64,000 nucleotides of DNA from Phycisphaerae bacterium. Its GTDB lineage: Bacteria; Planctomycetota; Phycisphaerae; Sedimentisphaerales; Anaerobacaceae. Below, one piece after another: positions 1 through 8,338 of this stretch (positions are counted from its first letter, which is position 1; each line of letters opens with the position of its first letter). The stretch lies in contig JAGOLX010000032.1 in NCBI GenBank assembly GCA_017993835.1, positions 1-64,000 on the forward strand, in the 5' to 3' direction. The notes beneath the pieces were generated by a model, which saw only the letters and a program-made list of their open reading frames with translations, did no database searches and was not told the DNA's origin. The translations under genes and the position numbers were made by a program.

Positions 1-1153
1 TCCACAGGTCGCCGATGTTGACGCTGCCCAGCGTGAAGTCGGGATGCAGATACGTCGTGCCCATGATGTCGTGCTCGCCGCCGGGATTGACGATGAAGGC
101 CTCGCTCTCGATCCGCGGGATTTCGAGAGTCGTGAAGTACGGATCGAGATCGTTGGGACACTGGATGGGGAGCCGACGGGCATCGAGGCTCTCCCACGCT
201 TTGGCCTGCGGCAGGAACTCGATCTTCTCGCTGGTCGCCCGCTCGAGGAAGGCCAGCGTCTCGTCCCGCAAGAGCGTCGAATAGCACCGACTGTGCGGGC
301 CCGCCCACTGCCTCGTCGCAGGGTGGAACCGACGGGCCACGTGATGCCACGCGAACTCGTGCAGCTCCGCCAGGACCGTCAGCGTCTCGCTGTCGCGGAC
401 GTGCTGACGCATCCGCGTGATCTCCTCGATGGCCACGCAGGTGTAGGTGGGACTGTTGTACTCGGTGAACGAGCCCTTCTCCTTGACGTACTCGTAGAAC
501 CGTCGGAATCGCTTGCGGCCGTAGTCGGCCAGATCGGGGACGCCGAGCCGCTCGCCCGCGACGAGCGTGACATACGTGCCCATCAGCGCGATGTTCGTGT
601 ACCCGGGCCCGACATCCCGCCGTTGGATGGAGCGGGCCGCGTGCAGGATGGAATTCTTGACCCTCTGCTGCAAGTCGGGCGGCAGGCGGTTCATGTGGTC
701 GATGGCGACCTGGAGGAGCTGGACGCCGCAGAAGTCCGCCCAGTTCCAGTCGGGCGGCGACATCCGTCCCAGCGGCTCTTCGAGGAACCACGGCCAGATC
801 CCATACGTCCCGCTGTTCGGGTCCTGGTCCTGCAAGCCGATCACGCGGTCCAGGATCGCCTCGGCCCGCTGGAGACGGTCCGGGTCCCCGCTGTCGAGCA
901 GGGCCACCGCGTACTGGAGACTCTCGCGGGTCCGATGGACGGTCCCGCCTTCGAGCGTCGTGTGGTAGCCGGGCGAGGAGAACGCCCCTCGGAGCATCCG
1001 CCCGGCGGGGTCGTAGTTCTCATCCTCCCGCGCGAGCGCCCGCAGAAACGCCTGCCGACGATCCTCCGCGGAGAACTGGCCGGCCACAAGGCACGAGCCC
1101 GACAGCATCAGGATCAGCAGTCCCACTCGATGGATTTGCACAGAACGCATCAT
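1..1153 (-). CDS. Secreted protein of unknown function, C-terminus cut by window edge
   Basis: The frame is open on the minus strand from an ATG at 1153 to the window edge, so at least 384 residues are visible and no stop is seen. The N-terminus (MMRSVQIHRVGLLILMLSGS, then CLVAGQ) is a plausible signal peptide. AAAGGAG lies about 8 nt upstream of the ATG. The body is rich in Trp, Tyr and His-containing helices (for example around WPWFLEE, PDWNWADFCG, EYNSPTYTC). This recalls alpha/alpha-toroid enzymes of the polysaccharide-lyase or heparinase type, but that is only an impression and no family motif was recognised. It is divergent from the PocR-AraC regulator across an 0.8-kb repeat-rich gap, so that regulator could control it. 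A plus-strand open frame over the same DNA is a high-G+C shadow. Confidence 0.75.
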   Translation of the reverse strand, partial: MMRSVQIHRVGLLILMLSGSCLVAGQFSAEDRRQAFLRALAREDENYDPAGRMLRGAFSSPGYHTTLEGGTVHRTRESLQYAVALLDSGDPDRLQRAEAILDRVIGLQDQDPNSGTYGIWPWFLEEPLGRMSPPDWNWADFCGVQLLQVAIDHMNRLPPDLQQRVKNSILHAARSIQRRDVGPGYTNIALMGTYVTLVAGERLGVPDLADYGRKRFRRFYEYVKEKGSFTEYNSPTYTCVAIEEITRMRQHVRDSETLTVLAELHEFAWHHVARRFHPATRQWAGPHSRCYSTLLRDETLAFLERATSEKIEFLPQAKAWESLDARRLPIQCPNDLDPYFTTLEIPRIESEAFIVNPGGEHDIMGTTYLHPDFTLGSVNIGDLW

Positions 1154-1252
1154 CCCGGTTGCTCCTTTCGTCACGTCCACAGCCCAGCGCCCGGCTATGA
1201 TATGCCCAAGCGGGCGCGAAGTCCACCATCCTGACCACCTTGAGAATCTGGA

Positions 1253-1357
1253 GTTCGTCGTGTGCCCGTCAAGGCATATCTTCGTTCGTAGTGTGTCCGT
1301 CAGGACATATCTTCCTGGCGTGGGAGGAAGATAACGCCTTACGGCGTCACTACAAAC
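1253..1357. repeat. Three copies of a 31-bp repeat (two direct, one inverted)
   Basis: Copies lie at 1253-1283 and 1284-1314 (adjacent, direct). A third inverted copy lies at 1327-1357. All share the core GTAGTG-N-CCGT-N-AGG-N-ATATCTTC with a few mismatches. The third copy makes the end of the cluster palindromic. This looks like a dispersed intergenic repeat family rather than a gene. Confidence 0.6.
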
Positions 1358-1370
1358 GAGTCCCGACCCT

Positions 1371-1453
1371 GTCATTCCTGCGCACGCAGGTATCCAGAAA
1401 TCGCGGGACCCGGCACGACCGAGAGAGTGGATTCCCGCGTGCGCGGGAATGAC
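1371..1453. repeat. 83-bp imperfect palindromic repeat, copy 1
   Basis: The element begins GTCATTCCTGCGCACGCAGG and ends with the inverse, GCGCGGGAATGAC. Both inner arms are themselves small palindromes, and the middle reads ATCGCGGGAC. It resembles the dRS3/REP type of GTCATTCC...GGAATGAC element found in many bacteria. Two further copies of exactly the same length lie at 1554-1636 and 3363-3445. Confidence 0.75.
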
Positions 1454-1553
1454 AAGGCGCGGAGCGACCGTAACTCAGTCGCGGATGGGGCCATGATCCA
1501 GCCCGGAGTCGGACGCGATTGAGGGATGATACCCACACACACGTCACGACCCC

Positions 1554-1636
1554 GTCATTCCTGCGCACGCAGGAATCCAGGAACCGCGGGACTGGTCACA
1601 ACCCGGAGAGTGGATTCCCGCTTCCGCGGGAATGAC
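1554..1636. repeat. 83-bp imperfect palindromic repeat, copy 2
   Basis: Same element as 1371-1453, in the same orientation, 83 bp long, with GTCATTCCTGCGCACGCAGG at one end and CGCGGGAATGAC at the other. The spacing between arms is kept while the inner tetraloop bases vary. Confidence 0.75.
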
Positions 1637-1705
1637 AACGCGAGGGAACCGGCGCGAGCCCGGCGTAGTGATGGGACACGTGCCAAGTCCCTCTCTCCGT
1701 GACAT

Positions 1706-1769
1706 CTGTCATGTGTCATTCTGGGTTTTTGGGCAGATAATCCACATGACACATGACAGACACACAGGC
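1706..1769. repeat. Word-repeat palindrome A (TGTCATG word)
   Basis: The left arm CTGTCATGTGTCAT (1706-1719) pairs perfectly with ATGACACATGACAG (1746-1759). Each arm is a duplicated 7-base word (TGTCATG, TGTCATT). The loop contains TGGGTTTTTGGGCAGATAA, and the right arm is followed at once by ACACACAGGC (1760-1769). The neighbour at 1804-1878 has the same loop core and tail with a different stem. Confidence 0.75.
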
Positions 1770-1803
1770 ACTCAACTGGGATACATGCCCTACCCCTCGA
1801 CCG

Positions 1804-1878
1804 TTGGCGCTTGGCGTCCTTGGGTTTTTGAGTGAATAACGCCAAGAGCGCCAAACGCCAAGCGCCAAACACACAGGC
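1804..1878. repeat. Word-repeat palindrome B (TTGGCGC word)
   Basis: The left arm TTGGCGCTTGGCGT (1804-1817) pairs perfectly with ACGCCAAGCGCCAA (1855-1868). An extra near-copy of the right arm (1839-1854) precedes it. The arm is a duplicated 7-base word. The loop TTGGGTTTTTGAGTGAATAA and the tail ACACACAGGC (1869-1878) match palindrome A. It lies just upstream of the PocR regulator promoter. Confidence 0.75.
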
Positions 1879-1881
1879 CTC

Positions 1882-1909
1882 TTGGCATCTGGAGCACTAC
1901 GGGTATAAT
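1882..1909 (+). promoter_or_regulatory. Sigma-70-type promoter of the PocR regulator
   Basis: TTGGCA (1882-1887), a 16-bp spacer and a consensus TATAAT (1904-1909) lie about 30 bp before the chosen ATG at 1940. Transcription would start near 1916, giving a short leader. Confidence 0.6.
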
Positions 1910-1939
1910 AGCACTATCCTGCTACAGTGGGGTGTTTGG

Positions 1940-3241
1940 ATGGTGGAATCGCCCAAGTTGACGGACATCCTGACGACGGAGAAGCTCAAGCGGATCGAGC
2001 GGGCGTTCCGCAAACGGTTCGGGCTCGGGCTGGAGACGACCACGCCGGACGGCATGGCGGTGGACCGACTGTGCAGCGAGAACTGTCGGCCGGGGTTTTG
2101 CAGGCTCGTGCAGGCGGTCGGCGAGGGTCGCAGGCGGTGCATCGCGGAACGCAGCCGGGCCATCGAGATCGCGGTCGAGACCGGGCAGTCCTTCATCACG
2201 ATCTGCCACGCCGGGATCGTGCTGGTCTGCGTGCCGGTCGTGGATCGGGATCTCGTGCACGGCGGGCTGTTCTTCGGCAAGTGCCTCTCGGAGCCGGTGA
2301 CGACCTTCCTCGTGGAGGACGTGACTGGGCGTCTGCGCGGCATCCCCATCCAGGAGAGGGAACTGGCGGAGGCCCTGGGCGAGCTGGCGGTCGTGCGGGG
2401 CCGGCAGATCCACAATGCGGCGGAGTTCCTCTTCGACCTGCTCTACGAGGTCGGCGGCTTCGACGCCAAGGTCATCCGCTGGCGAAGGCAGCGAGCCCGC
2501 CAGCAATCGGAGCTGGGCGAGTTCATCCAGGAGCGAAAGAAGCTCGGCGCCCAGTGGCAGTACCCGCTGGAGAGCGAACGCGCCCTGCTGCGGAAGGTCA
2601 AGATCGGCGACCGCACCGGCGCCAAGGAGATCCTCAACTCGATCCTCGGGACGATCCTGTTCAAGGACCTCGGCGACCTGGGCATCCTGAAGGTCCGCCT
2701 GCTGGAGCTGCTCAGCGTGCTGAGTCGCTCGGCCGCCGAGGGCGGCGTGGACGTCCACACCATCCTGGAGAAGAACCTCGCCTACGCCAACAAGGTGATG
2801 CAGATCGACACGCAGGAGGACCTGTGCGCGTGGATCAGCACGGCGCTGAACGAGTTCATCGAGCTGGTGTACTCCTCGCAGGACGCCAGGAAGGTGACGC
2901 AGATCCGACCGGCGATCAACTATCTCGACGCCCACTACGACCGCCCGGTCACGCTCGCGGAGATCGCACGGGCGTCCCACCTGAGCGTGTCGCGACTGGC
3001 CCACTTGTTCAAGGAGCAGATGGGAATGACGCCGATCGACTACGTGACGACTGTGCGGATCGAGCAGGCCAAGGAGCTGCTGCTGGGCACGGATCGCAGT
3101 TGCACGGAGATCGGCTTCGAGGTGGGCTACAACCAGGCGAGCTACTTCACGCGGACGTTCAAGTCGCTGGTCGGCATGACGCCGCGACAGTTCCGCCAGC
3201 GAAACCAGCGGGCGCCGCAGGACGAAGGCCCGGGCGGATGA
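1940..3241 (+). CDS. PocR-domain AraC-family transcriptional regulator
   Basis: 433 aa from the ATG at 1940 (MVESPKLTDI). An earlier in-frame start would begin inside the repeat palindrome and is not favoured. Residues about 10-190 form a PocR-type sensory domain, with the Cys-containing pattern RPGFCRLVQ and ITICHAGIVLVCVPV expected of this PAS-like ligand-binding fold. The middle is a helical linker. The last roughly 105 residues are a double helix-turn-helix AraC domain (AINYLDAHYDRPVTLAEIA, then SYFTRTFKSLVGMTPRQFR). PocR itself controls propanediol use in enterobacteria. The ligand here is unknown and could be a sugar or diol. A consensus promoter precedes it. The gene is isolated, with repeats on both sides and a divergent secreted-protein gene, which is its most likely target. 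Confidence 0.88.
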   Translation: MVESPKLTDILTTEKLKRIERAFRKRFGLGLETTTPDGMAVDRLCSENCRPGFCRLVQAVGEGRRRCIAERSRAIEIAVETGQSFITICHAGIVLVCVPVVDRDLVHGGLFFGKCLSEPVTTFLVEDVTGRLRGIPIQERELAEALGELAVVRGRQIHNAAEFLFDLLYEVGGFDAKVIRWRRQRARQQSELGEFIQERKKLGAQWQYPLESERALLRKVKIGDRTGAKEILNSILGTILFKDLGDLGILKVRLLELLSVLSRSAAEGGVDVHTILEKNLAYANKVMQIDTQEDLCAWISTALNEFIELVYSSQDARKVTQIRPAINYLDAHYDRPVTLAEIARASHLSVSRLAHLFKEQMGMTPIDYVTTVRIEQAKELLLGTDRSCTEIGFEVGYNQASYFTRTFKSLVGMTPRQFRQRNQRAPQDEGPGG

Positions 3242-3362
3242 TCGCTGGTCCGGCCTCCCGCATGGCAACGAGGCATGAGCACGATCCAGCCGGCGTCGCC
3301 CGTGATCCGGTAGGGAGGCGGACGCGACCCACGGATAACAACCGACCGCACGTCACGACTCT

Positions 3363-3445
3363 GTCATTCCTGCGGACGCAGGAATCCAGGAATCGCGGGA
3401 CTTGGCGCAACCCAGAGAATGGATTGGCGTTTGCGAGGGAATGAC
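3363..3445. repeat. 83-bp imperfect palindromic repeat, copy 3
   Basis: Third copy of the GTCATTCC...GGAATGAC element, again exactly 83 bp. It is more decayed on the right arm (TGGATTGGCGTTTGCGAGGG) than the copies at 1371 and 1554. Confidence 0.7.
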
Positions 3446-3499
3446 AACCGAGGGGCTTCGTCAGGACAAACGCAGAGTCACCGGACGGGTCTCACGGAT

Positions 3500-3575
3500 G
3501 TCATTGCGAGCGAAGCGAAGCAATCTCCCGAGCCGGGAGTTGAGATTGCTTCGTCGCGATGCTCCTCGCAATGAC
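3500..3575. repeat. CATTGCGAGCGAAG palindromic repeat
   Basis: TCATTGCGAGCGAAGCGAAG (from 3501), followed by CAATCTC, faces GAGATTGCTTCGTCGC...CTCGCAATGA on the other side of a CCGAGCCGGG centre. The whole is a 76-bp near-palindrome. The same type of element (CATTGCGAG / CTCGCAATG) is widespread in unrelated bacteria as a miniature repeat. The rest of 3242-3697 holds no gene. Confidence 0.7.
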
Positions 3576-3697
3576 CTTCCCGGCAGCTCTCCGAAACGGT
3601 TTCGCGTTTGCCCCAGGGGCCTCCTGAACCCCTCTTGCACGCACGCAAGTTCGGCCGTCCCCCCGGAACCTCGGAGGGGGAGTCGTCAGGCACCCGG

Positions 3698-5647
3698 CTA
3701 GCCCGGATCGTCGCGCTTGGGCAGGGTGAAGGAGAACGTGCTTCCCTTGCCCGGCTGCGATTCGATGCCGACGCGTCCGCCGTGCATCTGCACGATCTTC
3801 TTGACGACGGCCAGGCCGATCCCGGTGCTGTCGCCGTGGGAGGACCCGAGCGTCTGGAACATCTCGAAGAGCTTGTCGAAGTGCCGCGGATCGATGCCCA
3901 TGCCGTTGTCGGCGACGGTGAACTTCCAGCACTCGCCTTCGTCCGTCGCGGCGACTCGGATATCGCCCTGCGGCTTGTCCATGTACTTCACCGCGTTGCT
4001 GATGAGGTTCTGGAACACCTGGGTGAGCCCGACCCGTTCGCAGAACACCACCGGCAGGCTGCCCTGGACGCGGACCTGGATGTGCGTCGGCGGCGCGATC
4101 TGCTCGATGGTTTCCGCGACCACCTGGTTCGTATCGACGCGCTCGATGAGCCGGTCGCCGTGACCGATCTGGGCGTAGCGAAGGATGCCGTCGATGAGCC
4201 GGCCCATCCGGTCCACGCGATCTCGCATCAGGCCGAGGTTCTGTCGGCCCTGGTCGTCGATCTTGTCCGCGTAGTCCTGGGCGATCCATTCCGCCAGCGT
4301 GGCGATCCCGCGCAGCGGCGCCTTGAGGTCGTGGGCCGCGACGTGGGCAAACGCGCGAAGCTCCTCGTTCGAGCGTTCCAGGTCCTCGATCGTATCGCGC
4401 AGGTCCCGATTGAGGCCCTCGAGCAGGATCTCGGCCCGCTTGCGATCGGTGACATCGCGGAGCAGGATCACCAGGCCGCGAACGCCCCCCTTCTTGTGGA
4501 CCACGGACGCACTGCACTCGACGAAGAGCAGTTCGCCTCCCTTGTTGGTGATCGACAGGTTCAGGGGTTCCTGCGTGCCCAGGAGCACCTGCTGAAAATG
4601 GGTCATGAACCGCGGGACATCGCCCGCATCCAGCAGGCCCAGCTCGATGAAGTGCTTGCCGACCGTCTCGGTTTCGGTCTGCTGGAGAATCTCCAGGGCC
4701 TTCTTATTGACGTCGAGCACGCGTCCGACGTCGTCGAGGTAGACGATGCCCTCGTGCGCCTCCTCGAAGATGACCTTGAACTTTTCCTCGCTCTCCCTGA
4801 GGATCTCCTCCGCCTTCTTGCGGTCGGAGACGTCCCGTGCGATCCCGAGGACGACGTTCCGCCCTTCGATCTGGACTGGGTAGGTCCGAATCTCCGCATG
4901 GACCTGGGTGCCGTCCAGGCGGTGCAGGCGGAATTCGACGGGACCCACGGGGTGCCCGAGGGCGTTCTTGGCCAGGTATCCCGCCGCCCGCGGCAACTGC
5001 TTCCTCGACAGGAGGTCCAGCTTCAGGAAGCTCTTGCCGACCAGTTCCTCCCGCCGACAGCCGATGAGTTCCTCGGCCGCCTTGTTGCCGTCGAGGAAGG
5101 TGCCCATCAGATCGCTGAGGTAGTAGGCGTCCGGCGCATACTCGAAGAGGACTCGCAGTCGCTCCTGTAAGCTGGCCAGTTGCTCCCGGGTCCGCGTCAG
5201 TTCCGTGACGTCCCGACCACTGACCAGGACGTGGACCGTGCGGCCCAGGTCGTCACGGACCGGCGCGCAGTTCGCGAGCAGGTCGAGACCGCAGCCGGCC
5301 TTCGTGCCGACACGGAACGCCACGTTCTCGGCGAGATGTCCCGCCACGGCCTGCTGCATGGCAGCGTCATAGGACGAACGCGATTCCGCGCAGACCAGGG
5401 CAGCAGCACTCGAGCCGAGGACCTCCCGGACGGAGTGCCCTGTGTGCTGCTGCCAGGACGGGTTCGCGCAGACGATCCTGCCGTCGAGATCCACGACGAG
5501 CACCAGGTCCGTCGTCGCCTGGAACAGCTCATACGACGGGGTCCGGCCCGGCTGGAGTTCCTGTCGCAGCACATCGGATTCCTCGCAAGACGCGAGCATC
5601 TGACGGTCCCGACAATCCATATTTCTCTGTGCCTGGTTTTCACCCAT
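3698..5647 (-). CDS. Soluble multi-PAS sensor histidine kinase
   Basis: 649 aa from the ATG at 5647 (MGENQAQRN), which has GAAGGA 9 nt upstream; an in-frame TTG six codons earlier is a weaker choice. There is no signal peptide or membrane segment. Three PAS domains lie at roughly 40-150, 165-285 and 290-410. Then comes a HisKA domain with the phospho-acceptor in AHDLKAPLRG (His439), and a HATPase_c with NLISNAVKYMDKP, DNGMGID and GIGLAVVKK. No receiver domain follows. It is the last of four kinases in one minus-strand series, 14 bp after the upstream kinase and so probably cotranscribed. The kinase core closely resembles its three neighbours, pointing to local duplication. The signal is unknown. 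Confidence 0.88.
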   Translation of the reverse strand: MGENQAQRNMDCRDRQMLASCEESDVLRQELQPGRTPSYELFQATTDLVLVVDLDGRIVCANPSWQQHTGHSVREVLGSSAAALVCAESRSSYDAAMQQAVAGHLAENVAFRVGTKAGCGLDLLANCAPVRDDLGRTVHVLVSGRDVTELTRTREQLASLQERLRVLFEYAPDAYYLSDLMGTFLDGNKAAEELIGCRREELVGKSFLKLDLLSRKQLPRAAGYLAKNALGHPVGPVEFRLHRLDGTQVHAEIRTYPVQIEGRNVVLGIARDVSDRKKAEEILRESEEKFKVIFEEAHEGIVYLDDVGRVLDVNKKALEILQQTETETVGKHFIELGLLDAGDVPRFMTHFQQVLLGTQEPLNLSITNKGGELLFVECSASVVHKKGGVRGLVILLRDVTDRKRAEILLEGLNRDLRDTIEDLERSNEELRAFAHVAAHDLKAPLRGIATLAEWIAQDYADKIDDQGRQNLGLMRDRVDRMGRLIDGILRYAQIGHGDRLIERVDTNQVVAETIEQIAPPTHIQVRVQGSLPVVFCERVGLTQVFQNLISNAVKYMDKPQGDIRVAATDEGECWKFTVADNGMGIDPRHFDKLFEMFQTLGSSHGDSTGIGLAVVKKIVQMHGGRVGIESQPGKGSTFSFTLPKRDDPG

Positions 5648-5661
5648 ATGCGACCATTCCT

Positions 5662-8280
5662 TCAATTGATGGAACGTCCATCGTCATTGTGCGTGTCGTC
5701 CGTTCCGCAGCCGGCCAGACAGACCGCCTGCGGTTCGACGGAATTCGGCACGGCGTCCCGACGATTCCGCGGGAACGTGAACAGGAACGTGCTGCCGTCG
5801 CCGACCTTCGATTCGACCCAGACGCGTCCGCCGTACATCTCGACGATCTTCTTGACCAGTGCCAGACCGACGCCGGTGCTTTCGAACTCGTCCCGCGGCG
5901 CGAGCGTCTGGAAGAGCTTGAAGATGCGATCGAAGTGCTTCTCTTCGATCCCCGGCCCGTTGTCCGCGACGCTGAACCGCCAGAACCCGCCGTCCTCGAC
6001 GCACCCGACGCGGATCTCTCCGACCGGCTTGTCCATGTACTTCACCGCGTTGCTCAGCAGGTTCTGGAACACCTGCGAGATGCGCGTCCTCTCGCCCTCG
6101 ACGACAGGGAGGTCGGATTCGACGGTGATGTGGACGTGGTCGGGCGCGGCGAGGCCGTCGATGACGCTCGGCAGCAACTGGTTCAGGTCCACCGCCTGTG
6201 TTTCTTCTTTGACGCGTCCCACGCGCGAGTATTGCAGGATGCCGTCGATCAGGTCGTGCATCCGTCCGACGCGGCTCTGGAGCAGATCGAGCTGCTCCTT
6301 CCCGTCGGCGCCGAGCTTGTCTGCATAGTCGGCGCAGAGCCATTCCGCAATCAGTTTGATCCCGCGCAGCGGCGCCTTGAGGTCGTGCGAGACCACGTAA
6401 GCGAAGTGCGTCAGCTCCTCGTTGATCCCGGCCACCTGCTGCAGGAGCGCTTGCTGCTTGTGCTGAGCCGCACGCTTGTCTGTGACATCGCTGGCCACCA
6501 GCAGGAGCTTGTCGCAATGGCCGTCATCGTCGATCAAGGGCACCCGCGTCGTGGCGAACCAGCGCATGGCGCCGTCGGGCGAGGCAACCGGGTCCTCCGC
6601 GATGACGCGGGTCTTCCTGGCGGCCATGACCTCCTGGTCGATGCGATGCCAACGCTCGACCTGCTCGGGATCATGGAAGAGAGCGGTTTCGTATTCGCCC
6701 TCCAGATCCTGCACGTTGGCGCCACAGGTCGTCGCCAGAGCGGCATTCACCACCATCAGCCGACCGTCCTGCGACCTCACACAGACGAACTCCGGGAGAG
6801 AATCGATCACCAGACGCAGGAATCTCCGCTCCTTCTCGACCGTGGCCTCGATGCTGCGCCGGCGCCGCGCGTCCGCCCAGGTGAGAAAGGCGATTCCCGC
6901 AAGGAAGACGATGCACAGAGCCAGTGCCACCAGCATGTGACGCCAGACCTGCGCGCGGGCGGCGAGATAGGACGCGTTCACCGGCACCGCGGCCAGATCG
7001 ATGGACAGTTCGCCCACGGAGCGGCCGAAACCCGCTACAGGGCCATACTGTCGTATCAGCGATTCGGGCGCGTCTTCCGGTCGGCCGTGACACTCGAGAC
7101 ACGCAGGTGTGAACCGCCGCGGAAGCGCGCACACGAAGTGCTGCTGTCCCGACTCGAGAAGGTCCATCACGCCGGACCATGTCTCGACCTCCGGATGCTC
7201 CTCGAAGTACCGGATCAGCGACGCCTCCGAGCGCGACGCCAGGTTGGTCGGGTTGCGCGGGTTCGTCGAGGGGAAACGCACGATCACGTCGGGAAAACTC
7301 TCGCGAGTCATGTCGAAGACGCTGCGGGCCACAAACGAGGTCGACATGGCCTGCGGAATGAACTCGCCCTGCTCGACCCGTTTCTCCATCTCCGGGCGGA
7401 TGTGCCGGCCCACGTAGTCCCTCAGGGCCTTCTCCAATTCGACGGCCAATTTTGCCTGTTGTTCGGCCGTGGCGTCGATGTGACGATATGTCCAGTGACG
7501 GGTCTGGAGGAGGACCACGCCGAGGAACGCGACGCCCAGCACTCCCATGCCCGCCAGGAGGCCGGCGCCTGCGTACCGGCCGGGCTGGGGAGTCGTTTGC
7601 CCCCAGGCCGGCGGATTCGCCGATTCGATGCCGCCCGACCGCCGGTTCCGCACCCACGAGGTCGCAACCGCAATCCCGGCCAACAGAACCGCCAGCACGA
7701 CTAGGGAGACGAGCAGGGATTCCCGCCGGGCCATGCCCAGGGTGGCGCCCCAGTCTTCTGCGGGAACGTCGATCCCGACTACCATCAGGACCTCGCCGCT
7801 GTCCGGATCGAACACAGGGGCCAGAGAGCAGACGAAGGTGCCGTACTCGTCCGTGATCGGGCCGAACGTCGCGGGCTTGCCCGTGGCAAAGACCTCCAGA
7901 TCCTCCGGAGACGACTCCTCGTAGACCGTCCCCGGCGGGCTGGCCATCGGATCGTCCTGGGGGTAGCTCTCGGGCCCGAAGACCAGTTGCCCGTCCCGGA
8001 GAGCCATGCTGTAGATCCCCCGGTTGGGGACGTACCCACCGAGTCCGGTCATCTGCCTGCGGATGAATTCGAAGGCGGGCGTCCCCTTATCGGCCTCGGT
8101 GAAGGAGAGTTCGTGGACCATCTGGGGCTTGAGCGTCCGTGCGACGTACGTCGCCTGTTCCAGCAGGTGGTGCCGCATCTGCGCGTCGATCCGACCCGCA
8201 CGCCATTCGCCGATGCCCCATCCTGCGGACGGCGCCGCGACCAGCAACAGGCATAACCACCCAGTCATGCGACCTGTCAT
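5662..8280 (-). CDS. Membrane sensor histidine kinase with haem-type CxxCH input domain
   Basis: 872 aa; ATG at 8280 with AGAAGG 8 nt upstream. An N-terminal membrane anchor is followed by a Cache-like extracytoplasmic region (about 30-165), membrane segments near 190-207 and 228-250, and a second sensory region. That region contains CLECHG (Cys394, Cys397, His398), the covalent haem c motif, in a context like DUF3365/Tll0287 domains. Another membrane segment (about 445-465), a PAS domain, HisKA with SHDLKAPLRG (His632) and HATPase_c (NLLSNAVKYMDKP, DNGPGIE, GVGLALVKK) follow. It has two stacked extracytoplasmic sensors in one protein. A redox or gas signal is inferred from the haem motif only. 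The kinase half is very close to the protein at 8339-9877. No receiver domain is present. Confidence 0.88.
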   Translation of the reverse strand: MTGRMTGWLCLLLVAAPSAGWGIGEWRAGRIDAQMRHHLLEQATYVARTLKPQMVHELSFTEADKGTPAFEFIRRQMTGLGGYVPNRGIYSMALRDGQLVFGPESYPQDDPMASPPGTVYEESSPEDLEVFATGKPATFGPITDEYGTFVCSLAPVFDPDSGEVLMVVGIDVPAEDWGATLGMARRESLLVSLVVLAVLLAGIAVATSWVRNRRSGGIESANPPAWGQTTPQPGRYAGAGLLAGMGVLGVAFLGVVLLQTRHWTYRHIDATAEQQAKLAVELEKALRDYVGRHIRPEMEKRVEQGEFIPQAMSTSFVARSVFDMTRESFPDVIVRFPSTNPRNPTNLASRSEASLIRYFEEHPEVETWSGVMDLLESGQQHFVCALPRRFTPACLECHGRPEDAPESLIRQYGPVAGFGRSVGELSIDLAAVPVNASYLAARAQVWRHMLVALALCIVFLAGIAFLTWADARRRRSIEATVEKERRFLRLVIDSLPEFVCVRSQDGRLMVVNAALATTCGANVQDLEGEYETALFHDPEQVERWHRIDQEVMAARKTRVIAEDPVASPDGAMRWFATTRVPLIDDDGHCDKLLLVASDVTDKRAAQHKQQALLQQVAGINEELTHFAYVVSHDLKAPLRGIKLIAEWLCADYADKLGADGKEQLDLLQSRVGRMHDLIDGILQYSRVGRVKEETQAVDLNQLLPSVIDGLAAPDHVHITVESDLPVVEGERTRISQVFQNLLSNAVKYMDKPVGEIRVGCVEDGGFWRFSVADNGPGIEEKHFDRIFKLFQTLAPRDEFESTGVGLALVKKIVEMYGGRVWVESKVGDGSTFLFTFPRNRRDAVPNSVEPQAVCLAGCGTDDTHNDDGRSIN

Positions 8281-8338
8281 TGGCGGGCCCTTCTCATAAG
8301 ATGAATCCGATTATACACGGTGTGCTCCATGTAACTCC

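Noticed and set aside
1927-3444. 505-codon second-frame product over the PocR regulator
   Set aside because: Gly/Arg/Pro-rich shadow of the real gene in the adjacent frame.
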